Origin: Blautia sp.
GTDB lineage: Bacteria; Bacillota; Clostridia; Lachnospirales; Lachnospiraceae
Direction: 5' to 3'
Length of the DNA stretch: 10,467 bases
Assembly (NCBI GenBank): GCA_017420455.1
Contig: JAFOJB010000573.1
Location: forward strand, 1-10,467
The notes beneath the pieces are model-generated. The model ran no database searches. It saw only the letters and a list, made by a program, of their open reading frames with translations, and was not told the origin of the DNA. A program made the translations under genes and the position numbers. This document shows, piece after piece, positions 1 through 5,999 of this stretch. How positions within the stretch are numbered: the first letter of the stretch is position 1; every line of letters begins with the position of its first letter.

Positions 1-1
1 C

Positions 2-1426
2 ACTTTCTTTGACGGAAAAGCGATCTATCTTGTAAACAGAAACGCGGAGCGGTATTTGAAGGAGACAGAGGGGCTTTCCAGGGCGCAGAAAAAAGATTAC
101 AAAGAAAAGGCGAATAAAAAAGCGAAGGGGCTCCTGCTCCTGGGTGTGTTGTCTGATCTCGGAATCCTGCTGGTACTGAAATATTTCAACTTCTTTGCGG
201 AGAATGCCAATAAGGGACTGAGATTTCTGGGTTTCCAGCTTCCGATGCTGCACCTTCTGCTCCCGTTGGGTATTTCCTTCTATACCTTGCAGGCTGTTGC
301 GTATCTGGTGGATATTTACCGGAATAAATTAAAACCGGACACCAATCTGGGGAAATTCATGCTTTTCATGTCCTTTTTCCCGCAGATCGTGCAGGGGCCT
401 ATCGCAAGACATGCCCATCTGGCGCATCAGCTCTATGAAGGGCATAAATTCAGCTACGAGAGATTCACCTTCGGACTTCAGCTGATCCTCTGGGGCTGGA
501 TGAAAAAGCTGATCATTGCCGACAGGGTGATGATTCCTGTGGGACAGATTTTTGATAATTATCAGCAGTATACGGGACTGATCGTTTTCCTGGGGGCAGT
601 TCTCTATGGGGTCCAGGTTTACATGGACTTTTCGGGAGGAATGGATATTGCCCGCGGCGTTTCACAGATTCTGGGCATTGAGCTGGAGCTGAACTTCCGG
701 CAGCCATATTTCGCCACTTCCGTGGAGGAATTCTGGAGAAAATGGCATATTACCCTGGGTGCCTGGATGCGTGATTACGTGTTCTACCCCCTTTCTCTTT
801 CGAAATCCTTTGCTTCCCTGAGCCGTAAAACACGGAAGATCTTCGGGCAGTTCGTCGGAAAGAGAATGCCGGCTTTTCTTGCCAGTTTCATTGTCTACCT
901 GCTGGTGGGCATCTGGCACGGACCGGAGTGGAAATATCTGGCGTATGGTGTCTGGAACGGCATGATCATCATGATAAGTATCCTGCTGGTAAATGTCTAC
1001 GCGAAAATGCGCAGTGTCTGCGGCATCCGGGAAACCGCCTTTACCTGGCGCGCCTTTCAGATGTTCCGTACATTTATTCTCATGTCTATGGGAAGATTCT
1101 TTTCCAGGGCAGGAGGCTTCCTGCCAGCTGTGGAGATGATGGCAAGATCCGCGAAACAATGGTATAATCTGGCTTTTCTTGTGGATGGATCGCTGATCCG
1201 GCTCGGGCTGGACAACGCTAACTGGATCCTGCTTCTGATTGCGCTGATAGTGATCTTCGGCGTGGACTGCCTGCATGAAAAGGGCGTTTTTATCCGGGGT
1301 GCCATTGCGCGGCAGCCTTTGATTTTCCGCTGGATGATCTATATCGGGGCGATCCTGATCCTTCTGGTCTTCGGATCCTATGGACCGGGATACGACAGCG
1401 CAAGCTTCATCTATGAGCAGTTCTGA
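2..1426 (+). CDS. MBOAT-family membrane O-acyltransferase (AlgI/DltB/PatA-like), 5'-truncated
   Basis: The frame is open from base 2, so the true start lies left of the window; TTG at 56 is only an internal codon in my view. About 474 residues are visible, against roughly 470-520 usual for the family, so only a short N-terminal piece is missing. The protein is a chain of hydrophobic segments with the MBOAT signatures: SFFPQIVQGPIAR, DFSGGMDIARG, EEFWRKWHITLGAWMRDYV, and GIWHG (codons around 908-922), whose His (codon 917-919) is the expected catalytic His. Family members move acyl groups across or along the cytoplasmic membrane onto extracellular polymers (alginate, teichoic acid, peptidoglycan, exopolysaccharide). 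The acceptor cannot be told from sequence. No AlgX/AlgJ-like or DHHW-type partner follows; one could lie upstream. The stop TGA at 1424-1426 falls inside a hairpin. Confidence 0.9.
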   Translation, partial: TFFDGKAIYLVNRNAERYLKETEGLSRAQKKDYKEKANKKAKGLLLLGVLSDLGILLVLKYFNFFAENANKGLRFLGFQLPMLHLLLPLGISFYTLQAVAYLVDIYRNKLKPDTNLGKFMLFMSFFPQIVQGPIARHAHLAHQLYEGHKFSYERFTFGLQLILWGWMKKLIIADRVMIPVGQIFDNYQQYTGLIVFLGAVLYGVQVYMDFSGGMDIARGVSQILGIELELNFRQPYFATSVEEFWRKWHITLGAWMRDYVFYPLSLSKSFASLSRKTRKIFGQFVGKRMPAFLASFIVYLLVGIWHGPEWKYLAYGVWNGMIIMISILLVNVYAKMRSVCGIRETAFTWRAFQMFRTFILMSMGRFFSRAGGFLPAVEMMARSAKQWYNLAFLVDGSLIRLGLDNANWILLLIALIVIFGVDCLHEKGVFIRGAIARQPLIFRWMIYIGAILILLVFGSYGPGYDSASFIYEQF

Positions 1427-1492
1427 CGGGCAGTCACGGTTCCCGGTTTCCCTGGTCAGAAACGGCTGGATGCGTAACGGGTTACGGTCCAG
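1421..1492. other. Two consecutive hairpins at the 3' end of the acyltransferase gene
   Basis: Hairpin 1 pairs TTCTGAC (1421-1427) with GTCAGAA (1455-1461) and spans the stop codon. Hairpin 2 (1466-1492) pairs CTGGA with TCCAG outside and GTAAC with GTTAC inside around a GG turn. Neither is followed by a T-run, so neither is a standard intrinsic terminator. They may protect the 3' end of the mRNA or be part of the repeat-rich block that follows. No convincing terminator was found for the acyltransferase gene. Confidence 0.45.
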
Positions 1493-1506
1493 ATTCTCGT
1501 CGGGCT

Positions 1507-1547
1507 GAGACTTATGTGTTTTCGGCGTCTGTCGGCCCTCCTGACTG
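1507..1547 (+). repeat. Left arm of a 41 bp inverted repeat flanking the zinc-ribbon gene
   Basis: This segment matches the reverse complement of 2452-2493 at 37 of 41 positions with one single-base gap. The best conserved core is GGCGTCTGTCGG followed by CTCCTGACTG. The two arms lie about 0.9 kb apart and enclose the 64-residue zinc-ribbon gene and the large hairpin. No target-site duplication is evident outside the arms. Confidence 0.7.
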
Positions 1548-1596
1548 AAGGAACACAGGGGGAGGCGGTCAGTTCCATGACGCACTTTCCGATATC

Positions 1597-1625
1597 TTGA
1601 CAATTTCTCTGCTTCTTGTTAGGAT
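1597..1625 (+). promoter_or_regulatory. Candidate sigma-A promoter upstream of the large inverted repeat
   Basis: TTGACA at 1597-1602, a 17 nt spacer and TAGGAT at 1620-1625 (four of six matches to the -10 consensus). The -35 element and its surroundings (TTTCCGATAT, then TTGACAATT) resemble the strong tRNA promoter at 2558. A transcript starting near 1632 would run through the long hairpin and into the zinc-ribbon gene. The -10 overlaps the outer end of the repeat at 1621. Confidence 0.4.
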
Positions 1626-1698
1626 TGAGACAGAAATAACTGTCCCGAATTACGCAGGATTTTTGTTCGAGAGTGCACAGCAAAAAGCATGCGTATAG
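1621..1698 (-). repeat. Dispersed 77-78 bp repeat, copy 1 (inverted)
   Basis: On the minus strand this is the same element as 1703-1779 and 5894-5970. The stretch from 1632 to 1651 is identical to the reverse complement of the third copy, while the inner half has diverged more. Copies 1 and 2 face each other across only four bases (1699-1702), so 1621-1779 can fold into one hairpin about 160 nt long, with roughly three quarters of positions paired and a CGGG tip closed by ATAG/CTAT. Confidence 0.75.
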
Positions 1699-1702
1699 CG
1701 GG

Positions 1703-1779
1703 CTATGTAAATGATTTTTGCTGTGTGCTATCGGACAAAAAGACAGGCAATTCGGGAAAGTTATTTCTGAATCAATCCT
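1703..1779 (+). repeat. Dispersed 77 bp repeat, copy 2
   Basis: This copy matches 5894-5970 at 70 of 77 positions without gaps, far above chance for two non-coding stretches 4 kb apart. The core from 1731 to 1755 (TCGGACAAAAAGACAGGCAA and the following TTCGG) is identical. Inside the unit, TTGCTGTC in copy 3 (TTGC-like in copy 2) can pair with GACAGGCAA. It stands about 115 nt upstream of the zinc-ribbon gene in the same orientation. Confidence 0.85.
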
Positions 1780-1791
1780 TATATTTAGCAG

Positions 1792-1861
1792 ACGCTGATC
1801 GAAGCGTTTCCCTGCACGCGTATCGCAGCGCGAAGTGCTGTCGTATCGCATTCCTGCAGGG
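1792..1861 (+). other. Structured leader of the zinc-ribbon gene
   Basis: ACGCT (1792-1796) can pair with AGCGT (1803-1807), and CCCTGC (1810-1815) with GCAGGG (1856-1861), enclosing a segment in which CGTATCGCA occurs twice. With the large hairpin just upstream, the whole 5' region of the 64-residue gene appears highly folded. I do not recognise a known riboswitch class here. Confidence 0.3.
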
Positions 1862-1896
1862 TATCTGGCTGATTTTTCTGGAAAGGAGAACAGGTT

Positions 1897-2091
1897 ATGG
1901 CAGTTATGGATGGATGTGAGGCGAAAACCCGTACACAGGTTCTGGAAGAAAGGGTTTGTCCGAAATGCGGTAAGGAAGTAGAGGTTTTCACCGTCAAGGG
2001 CAGGATCGTTGAGGATACGGCCTGCGAATGCGGCTATGTTTTTAAGGCACAGGAGCAGATAACTCCTGCCATGCCGAAGAAGGACGAGTAA
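1897..2091 (+). CDS. Small zinc-ribbon protein, 64 residues
   Basis: ATG 1897 follows AAAGGAG (1882-1888) at a normal 8 nt spacing. Residues 21-25 read CPKCG and residues 43-46 read CECG: two Cys pairs 18 residues apart, the pattern of a four-Cys zinc ribbon or rubredoxin-like knuckle. Residues 26-42 would form the beta hairpin between the knuckles, and a charged tail ends in KKDE. There is no signal peptide or membrane segment, so it is probably cytosolic. The gene is monocistronic in appearance: structured repeats lie upstream and a terminator about 200 nt downstream. Its function is unknown; small ribbons of this kind may be nucleic-acid or protein adaptors. The good ribosome binding site and Cys spacing support a real gene, although its length leaves some doubt. 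Confidence 0.75.
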   Translation: MAVMDGCEAKTRTQVLEERVCPKCGKEVEVFTVKGRIVEDTACECGYVFKAQEQITPAMPKKDE

Positions 2092-2133
2092 CCGTTCGTT
2101 ACGGCTGGCGTTTTGCCGCTGTGCCGGACATCA

Positions 2134-2202
2134 CAGATCAGGCGGTTCCGGTACTCGCCAGAGATAAACCGCCGCAGGAACGGATCGCCTGAGGAGCATC
2201 TG
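2134..2202 (+). other. Long imperfect hairpin with an alternative pairing, 3' of the zinc-ribbon gene
   Basis: One fold pairs CAGAT (2134-2138) with ATCTG (2198-2202), CAGGCG (2139-2144) with CGCCTG (2186-2191), and GTTCC (2145-2149) with GGAAC (2177-2181). A competing fold pairs GGCGGTT (2141-2147) with AACCGCC (2167-2173). The two are mutually exclusive. No open frame with a ribosome binding site is present in 2092-2287. Confidence 0.4.
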
Positions 2203-2287
2203 AACCCTTTGAAGCAGAATATTTCAGCATCATGAAGCCGGATAAGGCAGTATGCTGACTATTGCTGACTTTACGTAATGGAAAGAG

Positions 2288-2332
2288 AAACACCCGAAGA
2301 AAAGATACTTCTCTTTTCTCCGGGTGTTTTTA
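2288..2332 (+). terminator. Strong intrinsic terminator
   Basis: AAACACCCG (2288-2296) pairs with CGGGTGTTT (2321-2329), and AGAAAAGA (2298-2305) pairs with TCTTTTCT (2312-2319), leaving a six-base loop; a T-run follows at 2327-2331. It ends transcripts from the zinc-ribbon gene. A-rich sequence on the other side could make it work in both directions. Confidence 0.85.
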
Positions 2333-2451
2333 ATCTCAGGTTCTGCCGGAAAATGACACGCGTATTTTTCCATATAAGATCCAGGGGCTGTAATTAACGT
2401 TTGCCTGCATCCGCAGGATGATCCTTCTGAAAGCGGAAAAAGGTTCTTCTG

Positions 2452-2493
2452 CAGTCAGGAGAGCCGACAGACGCCAAAAAACACATCAGTCCC
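2452..2493 (-). repeat. Right arm of the 41 bp inverted repeat
   Basis: The reverse complement matches 1507-1547 (37 of 41 with one gap; conserved GGCGTCTGTCGG core). It lies between the terminator at 2332 and the tRNA promoter at 2558. The rest of 2333-2557 has no gene; it includes a small CCTGC/GCAGG hairpin at 2404-2417 and the palindrome AGGATGATCCT at 2415-2425. Confidence 0.7.
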
Positions 2494-2557
2494 CGGCCGG
2501 TGAGGCCGTGAACTGTAGCGCAGCCCGTCTCGCTGTGAATCGTTTCCGATATATGAT

Positions 2558-2586
2558 TTGACAATTATTCGTGTTTCTGTTAATAT
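2558..2586 (+). promoter_or_regulatory. Consensus sigma-A promoter of the tRNA-Lys gene
   Basis: TTGACA (2558-2563), a spacer of exactly 17 nt and TAATAT (2581-2586) give eleven of twelve consensus bases. Transcription should start near 2593, about 30 nt before the tRNA 5' end. Such a strong promoter fits a stable-RNA gene. Confidence 0.88.
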
Positions 2587-2623
2587 AAGGTTTCAGGGGG
2601 AGCATTCAGTTCCCTTTCTGTAT

Positions 2624-2696
2624 GGAGCATTAGCTCAGGTGGTAGAGCACTTGACTTTTAATCAAGTTGTCCGGGGTTCGAATCCCCGATGCTTCA
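2624..2696 (+). tRNA. trnK: tRNA-Lys (anticodon UUU)
   Basis: The cloverleaf can be drawn in full. The acceptor stem GGAGCAT (2624-2630) pairs with ATGCTTC (2689-2695), with one G-U pair. The anticodon stem CTTGA/TCAAG encloses the loop CTTTTAA with anticodon TTT at 2657-2659, U33 and A37. The T-arm is CGGGG-TTCGAAT-CCCCG, and A2696 is the discriminator. The 3' CCA is not encoded and must be added afterwards, as is common in Clostridia. It stands alone, not in a tRNA cluster. Confidence 0.97.
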
Positions 2697-2742
2697 CTTT
2701 GAATATCATGAGTCGTCAGGAAGTGCCTGTATATCTTCATGA

Positions 2743-2777
2743 GGACGGAGGTGTATGGTTCAGCATATACGTCGTCC
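2743..2777 (+). other. Hairpin in the tRNA-Lys 3' trailer
   Basis: GGACG (2743-2747) pairs with CGTCC (2773-2777), and GTGTATG (2751-2757) with CATATAC (2764-2770), around a six-base loop. It lies in a trailer of about 100 nt between the tRNA and its terminator, longer than a tRNA transcript needs. It may be a processing signal or a small RNA co-transcribed with the tRNA. I do not recognise a named RNA family. Confidence 0.4.
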
Positions 2778-2799
2778 ATGCGGGAGTTAGACTCTGGTG

Positions 2800-2825
2800 A
2801 AAGAGACCGGTACGGTCTCTTTTTG
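2800..2825 (+). terminator. Intrinsic terminator of the tRNA-Lys transcript
   Basis: AAAGAGACCG (2800-2809) pairs perfectly with CGGTCTCTTT (2813-2822) around a three-base loop, with T-run 2820-2824. CTCT at 2792-2795 could instead pair with AGAG at 2802-2805 and weaken the stem, but this is a minor alternative. The terminator also separates the tRNA from pncB, which therefore needs its own promoter or read-through. Confidence 0.88.
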
Positions 2826-2843
2826 TGTTATATGGGAATCAGG

Positions 2844-2854
2844 GTTCCGGGAAC
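2844..2854. promoter_or_regulatory. Short palindrome upstream of pncB, possible operator
   Basis: GTTCC-G-GGAAC is a perfect inverted repeat between the tRNA terminator and the pncB ribosome binding site. No convincing -35/-10 pair was found in 2826-2890. It could be a regulator site for NAD salvage, but at five bases per arm chance is quite possible. Confidence 0.2.
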
Positions 2855-2896
2855 AGAATTCAAATTTTTCATTGGTGGTAAAAAAGGAGTACAATT

Positions 2897-4369
2897 ATGA
2901 GGGCAAACAATCTGACTTTATTGACGGACCTTTATGAACTCACGATGATGCAGGGATATTTTAAAAACCCATCAGATCAGACAGTGGTTTTTGACATGTT
3001 CTACAGGACCAATCCGTGCGGCGGAGGTTTTGCCGTCTGCGCCGGGCTGGAGCAGATGATCGAATATATAGAAAACCTGACATTTTCAGAGAGTGATATC
3101 GAATATCTCAGAAGCCTTCATATTTTTGAAGAGGATTTTCTGGAGTACCTCAGCAAATTCCATTTTACCGGGGATATCTACGCAATCCCTGAGGGAACTG
3201 TAGTATTTCCAAGAGAGCCCCTGGTGAAGGTAGTGGCGCCTATCATGGAGGCCCAGCTTGTGGAGACCGCTATCCTGAATATCATAAATCACCAGAGCCT
3301 TATCGCTACCAAAGCGGCCAGAGTCTGCTATGCCGCCAAGGGAGACCCGGTGATGGAATTCGGCCTGAGGCGCGCCCAGGGGCCGGATGCAGGCATTTTC
3401 GGGGCAAGAGCCGCTATGATCGCCGGATGTGCCGGCACATCCTGTGTCCTGACCGGAAAAATGTTCGAGGTTCCCGTTCTGGGAACCCACGCCCACAGCT
3501 GGATCATGAGCTTCCCGGATGAATATACGGCCTTCAAGACGTACGCAAAGCTGTACCCGAATTCCTGCACCCTTCTGGTAGATACCTATGATGTGCTGAA
3601 ATCCGGCGTTCCGAATGCGATCCGTGTATTCGAAGAAATGAGGGAAGAGGGTATCCCTCTGAAGAGATACGGAATCCGTATTGACAGCGGGGACCTGGCT
3701 TATCTTTCCAAAGAGGCCTACAAGATGCTGGCAGCAGCCGGCTTCGACGACGCAACGATTTCAGCCTCCAGCGATCTGGATGAATATCTGATCGAGAGCC
3801 TGAAGGCCCAGGGAGCAAGGATCAATTCCTGGGGCGTCGGGACAAAGCTTATCACTGCAAATGATAATCCTGCCTTCGGCGGTGTATACAAGCTGGCTGC
3901 CGTAAAGAATACAGAGGACAATACCTTCATTCCGAAGATCAAACTTTCCGAAAATACGGAAAAGGTTACAAATCCCGGAAATAAAACGGTATTCCGTATC
4001 TACAGCAAGGCTACCGGAAAGATTAAGGCAGACCTGATCTGCCTTGCTGACGAAACCCTTGATCCCAATGAAACCATGATCATCTTTGACCCGGTAGATA
4101 CCTGGAAGAAGACCAAGGTGCTGGGCGGAACCTATGATGTGAGAGAGCTGCTGGTACAGGTGATCAAAGATGGCAGCAGAGTATATACTTCTCCTTCCGT
4201 CATGGAAATCCGCGATTACTGCAAAAAGGAGCAGGAAACTCTGTGGGATGAGTCCCGGCGTTTCTCAAATCCGCAGAAAGTATACGTAGACCTTTCCCAG
4301 AAGCTTTATGACGCAAAGAAGGAGCTTCTTGAGGAAATGAGCAACCAGGCCCTGGAGACAGAGCAGTAA
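2897..4369 (+). CDS. pncB: Nicotinate phosphoribosyltransferase (NAD salvage)
   Basis: This cytosolic enzyme joins nicotinate to phosphoribosyl pyrophosphate, with ATP, to give nicotinate mononucleotide, the entry step of the Preiss-Handler route to NAD. At 490 residues it is full length for the Gram-positive type. Visible family marks are the N-terminal LLTDLYELTMMQGYF (about 8-22), EFGLRRAQGPDAG (154-166), GTHAHSW (196-202; the conserved His region associated with the phospho-enzyme), LLVDTYD (226-232) and RIDSGDL (261-267) in the phosphoribosyl site. ATG 2897 follows a strong AAAAAAGGAG (2880-2889). It heads a same-strand run: galT starts 29 nt after its stop and is probably co-transcribed. 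Its promoter is not clear from the sequence, since a terminator lies only about 70 nt upstream. Confidence 0.96.
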   Translation: MRANNLTLLTDLYELTMMQGYFKNPSDQTVVFDMFYRTNPCGGGFAVCAGLEQMIEYIENLTFSESDIEYLRSLHIFEEDFLEYLSKFHFTGDIYAIPEGTVVFPREPLVKVVAPIMEAQLVETAILNIINHQSLIATKAARVCYAAKGDPVMEFGLRRAQGPDAGIFGARAAMIAGCAGTSCVLTGKMFEVPVLGTHAHSWIMSFPDEYTAFKTYAKLYPNSCTLLVDTYDVLKSGVPNAIRVFEEMREEGIPLKRYGIRIDSGDLAYLSKEAYKMLAAAGFDDATISASSDLDEYLIESLKAQGARINSWGVGTKLITANDNPAFGGVYKLAAVKNTEDNTFIPKIKLSENTEKVTNPGNKTVFRIYSKATGKIKADLICLADETLDPNETMIIFDPVDTWKKTKVLGGTYDVRELLVQVIKDGSRVYTSPSVMEIRDYCKKEQETLWDESRRFSNPQKVYVDLSQKLYDAKKELLEEMSNQALETEQ

Positions 4370-4398
4370 CAGATCCTGAACAGGAAAGGACAGATAGT

Positions 4399-5892
4399 AT
4401 GTTAGAACTTCAGATTTCACAGCTGGTTAATTACGCGGTGCAAAAGAACTGGATTCAGCAGAGCGACAGGATCTGGGCATCCAATCGGATTCTGGACGCT
4501 TTAAAGCTCCATGACTTCGATGGCCTGGTGGAGACAGAAGATCTTCCGGATATTCAGGAGATTCTGGATCCTCTTTGCCGGTATGCCTTCGAAAACGGAA
4601 TTCTGGAAGGGGATTCAGCCGCGTTTTTCGATCTTTTTGATACGGAGCTGGTTGGCCGGCTCATGCCAAGACCCTCCGAGGTGATCGGGGAGTTTGAGAA
4701 GCTCTATCAGGAAAGCCCGAAAAAGGCCACAGACTGGTACTATGCCTTTTCCGGGGATACCAATTATATCCGCAGAGAGCGGATCAAAAAGGATCTGCAC
4801 TGGTCTGTGGATTCACAATACGGGAAAATCGATATTTCTGTGAATCTTTCCAAGCCGGAAAAAGATCCCAAGGCCATCGCCGCCGCGGCAAAGATCAAAA
4901 GCAGCGCTTACCCCAAATGTCTTCTCTGCGCGGAAAATGAAGGTTTTGCAGGACATCTTTCCCACCCGGCCAGGCAGAACCACCGGGTGATTCCCCTGAA
5001 GCTTTCCGGAGAGGATTATTACCTGCAGTACAGTCCCTATGTTTATTATAATGAGCACTGTATCGTGTTTTCGAAAAAACATACACCGATGCATATCGAC
5101 AGGGCTGCCTTTGACCATATGCTGGATTTTGTTACTCTGTTTCCTCACTATTTCATCGGTTCCAACGCGGATCTTCCCATTGTAGGAGGCTCGGTGCTTT
5201 CCCATGACCATTATCAGGGCGGGAACTATGTCTTCCCCATGGCAAGAGCGGAAGTGGAGGAGACCTTTACCATCCCCGGATATGAAGATATCCGGACGGG
5301 GATCGTGAAATGGCCCATGTCGGTGATCCGCCTTCGCAGCAGGGACAGGAACAGAGTGGCGCAGCTGGCAGAATATATCCTGGCGTGCTGGAGAGGCTAT
5401 GATGACGAGGCTGCCTTTATTTTCCATGAGACGGAGGGGACGCCTCATTCCACCATCACACCCATCGCCAGACGGCGGGAGGAGGATTATGAGCTGGATC
5501 TGGTGCTCCGGAACAATATCACTACCGAAGAGAATCCGCTGGGAGTCTTCCATCCACACCAGGACAAGCACAATATCAAGAAAGAGAATATCGGTCTGAT
5601 TGAAGTAATGGGGCTTGCCATCCTTCCGGCCAGGCTGAAAGAGGAACTGAAAAAAATGGAGGAAGCGATCCTTTCCGGAAAGGATCTTTCTGCGGATCCG
5701 GATCTTCAGAAACATGCAGAATGGGTAAAAAGCTTCCTTCCTGCCTATAAGGATGTGAATGCCGGGAACCTGGAAGGGATCCTGGAGGAGGAGGTCGGCA
5801 GGACCTTTACCGCCGTCCTGGAGGACGCCGGCGTCTTCAAGTATACAAAGGAAGGAAGAGAAGCCTTCCACCGGTTTATCAGAACCCTGTAA
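4399..5892 (+). CDS. galT: UTP/UDP-glucose-hexose-1-phosphate uridylyltransferase, class 2
   Basis: GalT exchanges UMP between UDP-glucose and galactose-1-phosphate in the Leloir pathway of galactose use. At 497 residues it belongs to the long Firmicutes class, not the roughly 350-residue E. coli class. The start MLELQISQLVNYA is typical. Residues 171-177 (YPKCLLC) hold a Cys pair, and SHDHYQGG (268-275), with H269, H271 and Q273, is the nucleotidyl-transfer His motif of this class. The ribosome binding site AGGAAAGGA (4382-4390) precedes ATG 4399. No galK or galE is visible nearby, so the gene is separated from the usual gal operon, at least inside this window. The copy 3 repeat starts two bases after the stop. 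Confidence 0.95.
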   Translation: MLELQISQLVNYAVQKNWIQQSDRIWASNRILDALKLHDFDGLVETEDLPDIQEILDPLCRYAFENGILEGDSAAFFDLFDTELVGRLMPRPSEVIGEFEKLYQESPKKATDWYYAFSGDTNYIRRERIKKDLHWSVDSQYGKIDISVNLSKPEKDPKAIAAAAKIKSSAYPKCLLCAENEGFAGHLSHPARQNHRVIPLKLSGEDYYLQYSPYVYYNEHCIVFSKKHTPMHIDRAAFDHMLDFVTLFPHYFIGSNADLPIVGGSVLSHDHYQGGNYVFPMARAEVEETFTIPGYEDIRTGIVKWPMSVIRLRSRDRNRVAQLAEYILACWRGYDDEAAFIFHETEGTPHSTITPIARRREEDYELDLVLRNNITTEENPLGVFHPHQDKHNIKKENIGLIEVMGLAILPARLKEELKKMEEAILSGKDLSADPDLQKHAEWVKSFLPAYKDVNAGNLEGILEEEVGRTFTAVLEDAGVFKYTKEGREAFHRFIRTL

Positions 5893-5893
5893 G

Positions 5894-5970
5894 CCATGTA
5901 TGTGATTTTTGCTGTTTGCTGTCGGACAAAAAGACAGGCAATTCGGGACAGTTATTTCTGGATCAATCCT
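5894..5970 (+). repeat. Dispersed 77 bp repeat, copy 3, in the galT-pdxK gap
   Basis: It matches 1703-1779 at 70 of 77 positions. It begins right after the galT stop (5890-5892) and ends about 16 nt before the kinase ribosome binding site, so it almost fills the intergenic space. Internal pairing TTGCTGTC with GACAGGCAA and the small GGAT/ATCC inverted repeat suggest a folded RNA when transcribed. It may modulate read-through or mRNA decay between the two genes. Read on the minus strand it gives a peptide that I regard as spurious. Confidence 0.85.
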
Positions 5971-5999
5971 GAGGAAATACGAACAGGCAGGAGTTTGAA

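Noticed and set aside
56..58. TTG at 56 as the start of the acyltransferase
   Set aside because: The same frame is open to base 2 with plausible protein sequence (FFDGKAIYLVNRNAERY), and no ribosome binding site stands before the TTG.
1456..1851. Minus-strand open frame of 131 codons across the repeat block
   Set aside because: It runs through the 41 bp and 77 bp repeats and hairpins, has no recognisable domain, and I see no convincing ribosome binding site. Part of its translation recurs in the antisense of copy 3, which the shared DNA repeat explains.
2558..2800. Plus-strand open frame of 80 codons
   Set aside because: It spans the tRNA promoter, the whole tRNA-Lys and its trailer, so it cannot be a normal protein gene.
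2697..2830. T-box leader
   Set aside because: The conserved T-box antiterminator sequence (AGGGTGGNACCGCG-like) is absent, and the following gene is pncB, not an aminoacyl-tRNA synthetase or amino-acid gene.
2826..2896. NAD riboswitch or NiaR-type operator upstream of pncB
   Set aside because: Only about 70 nt lie between the terminator and the start codon, with none of the conserved features I know for those elements; just a short GTTCC-G-GGAAC palindrome is present.
1427..2896. CRISPR array
   Set aside because: The repeats are long, few, partly inverted and unevenly spaced; there are no regular short direct repeats with spacers.
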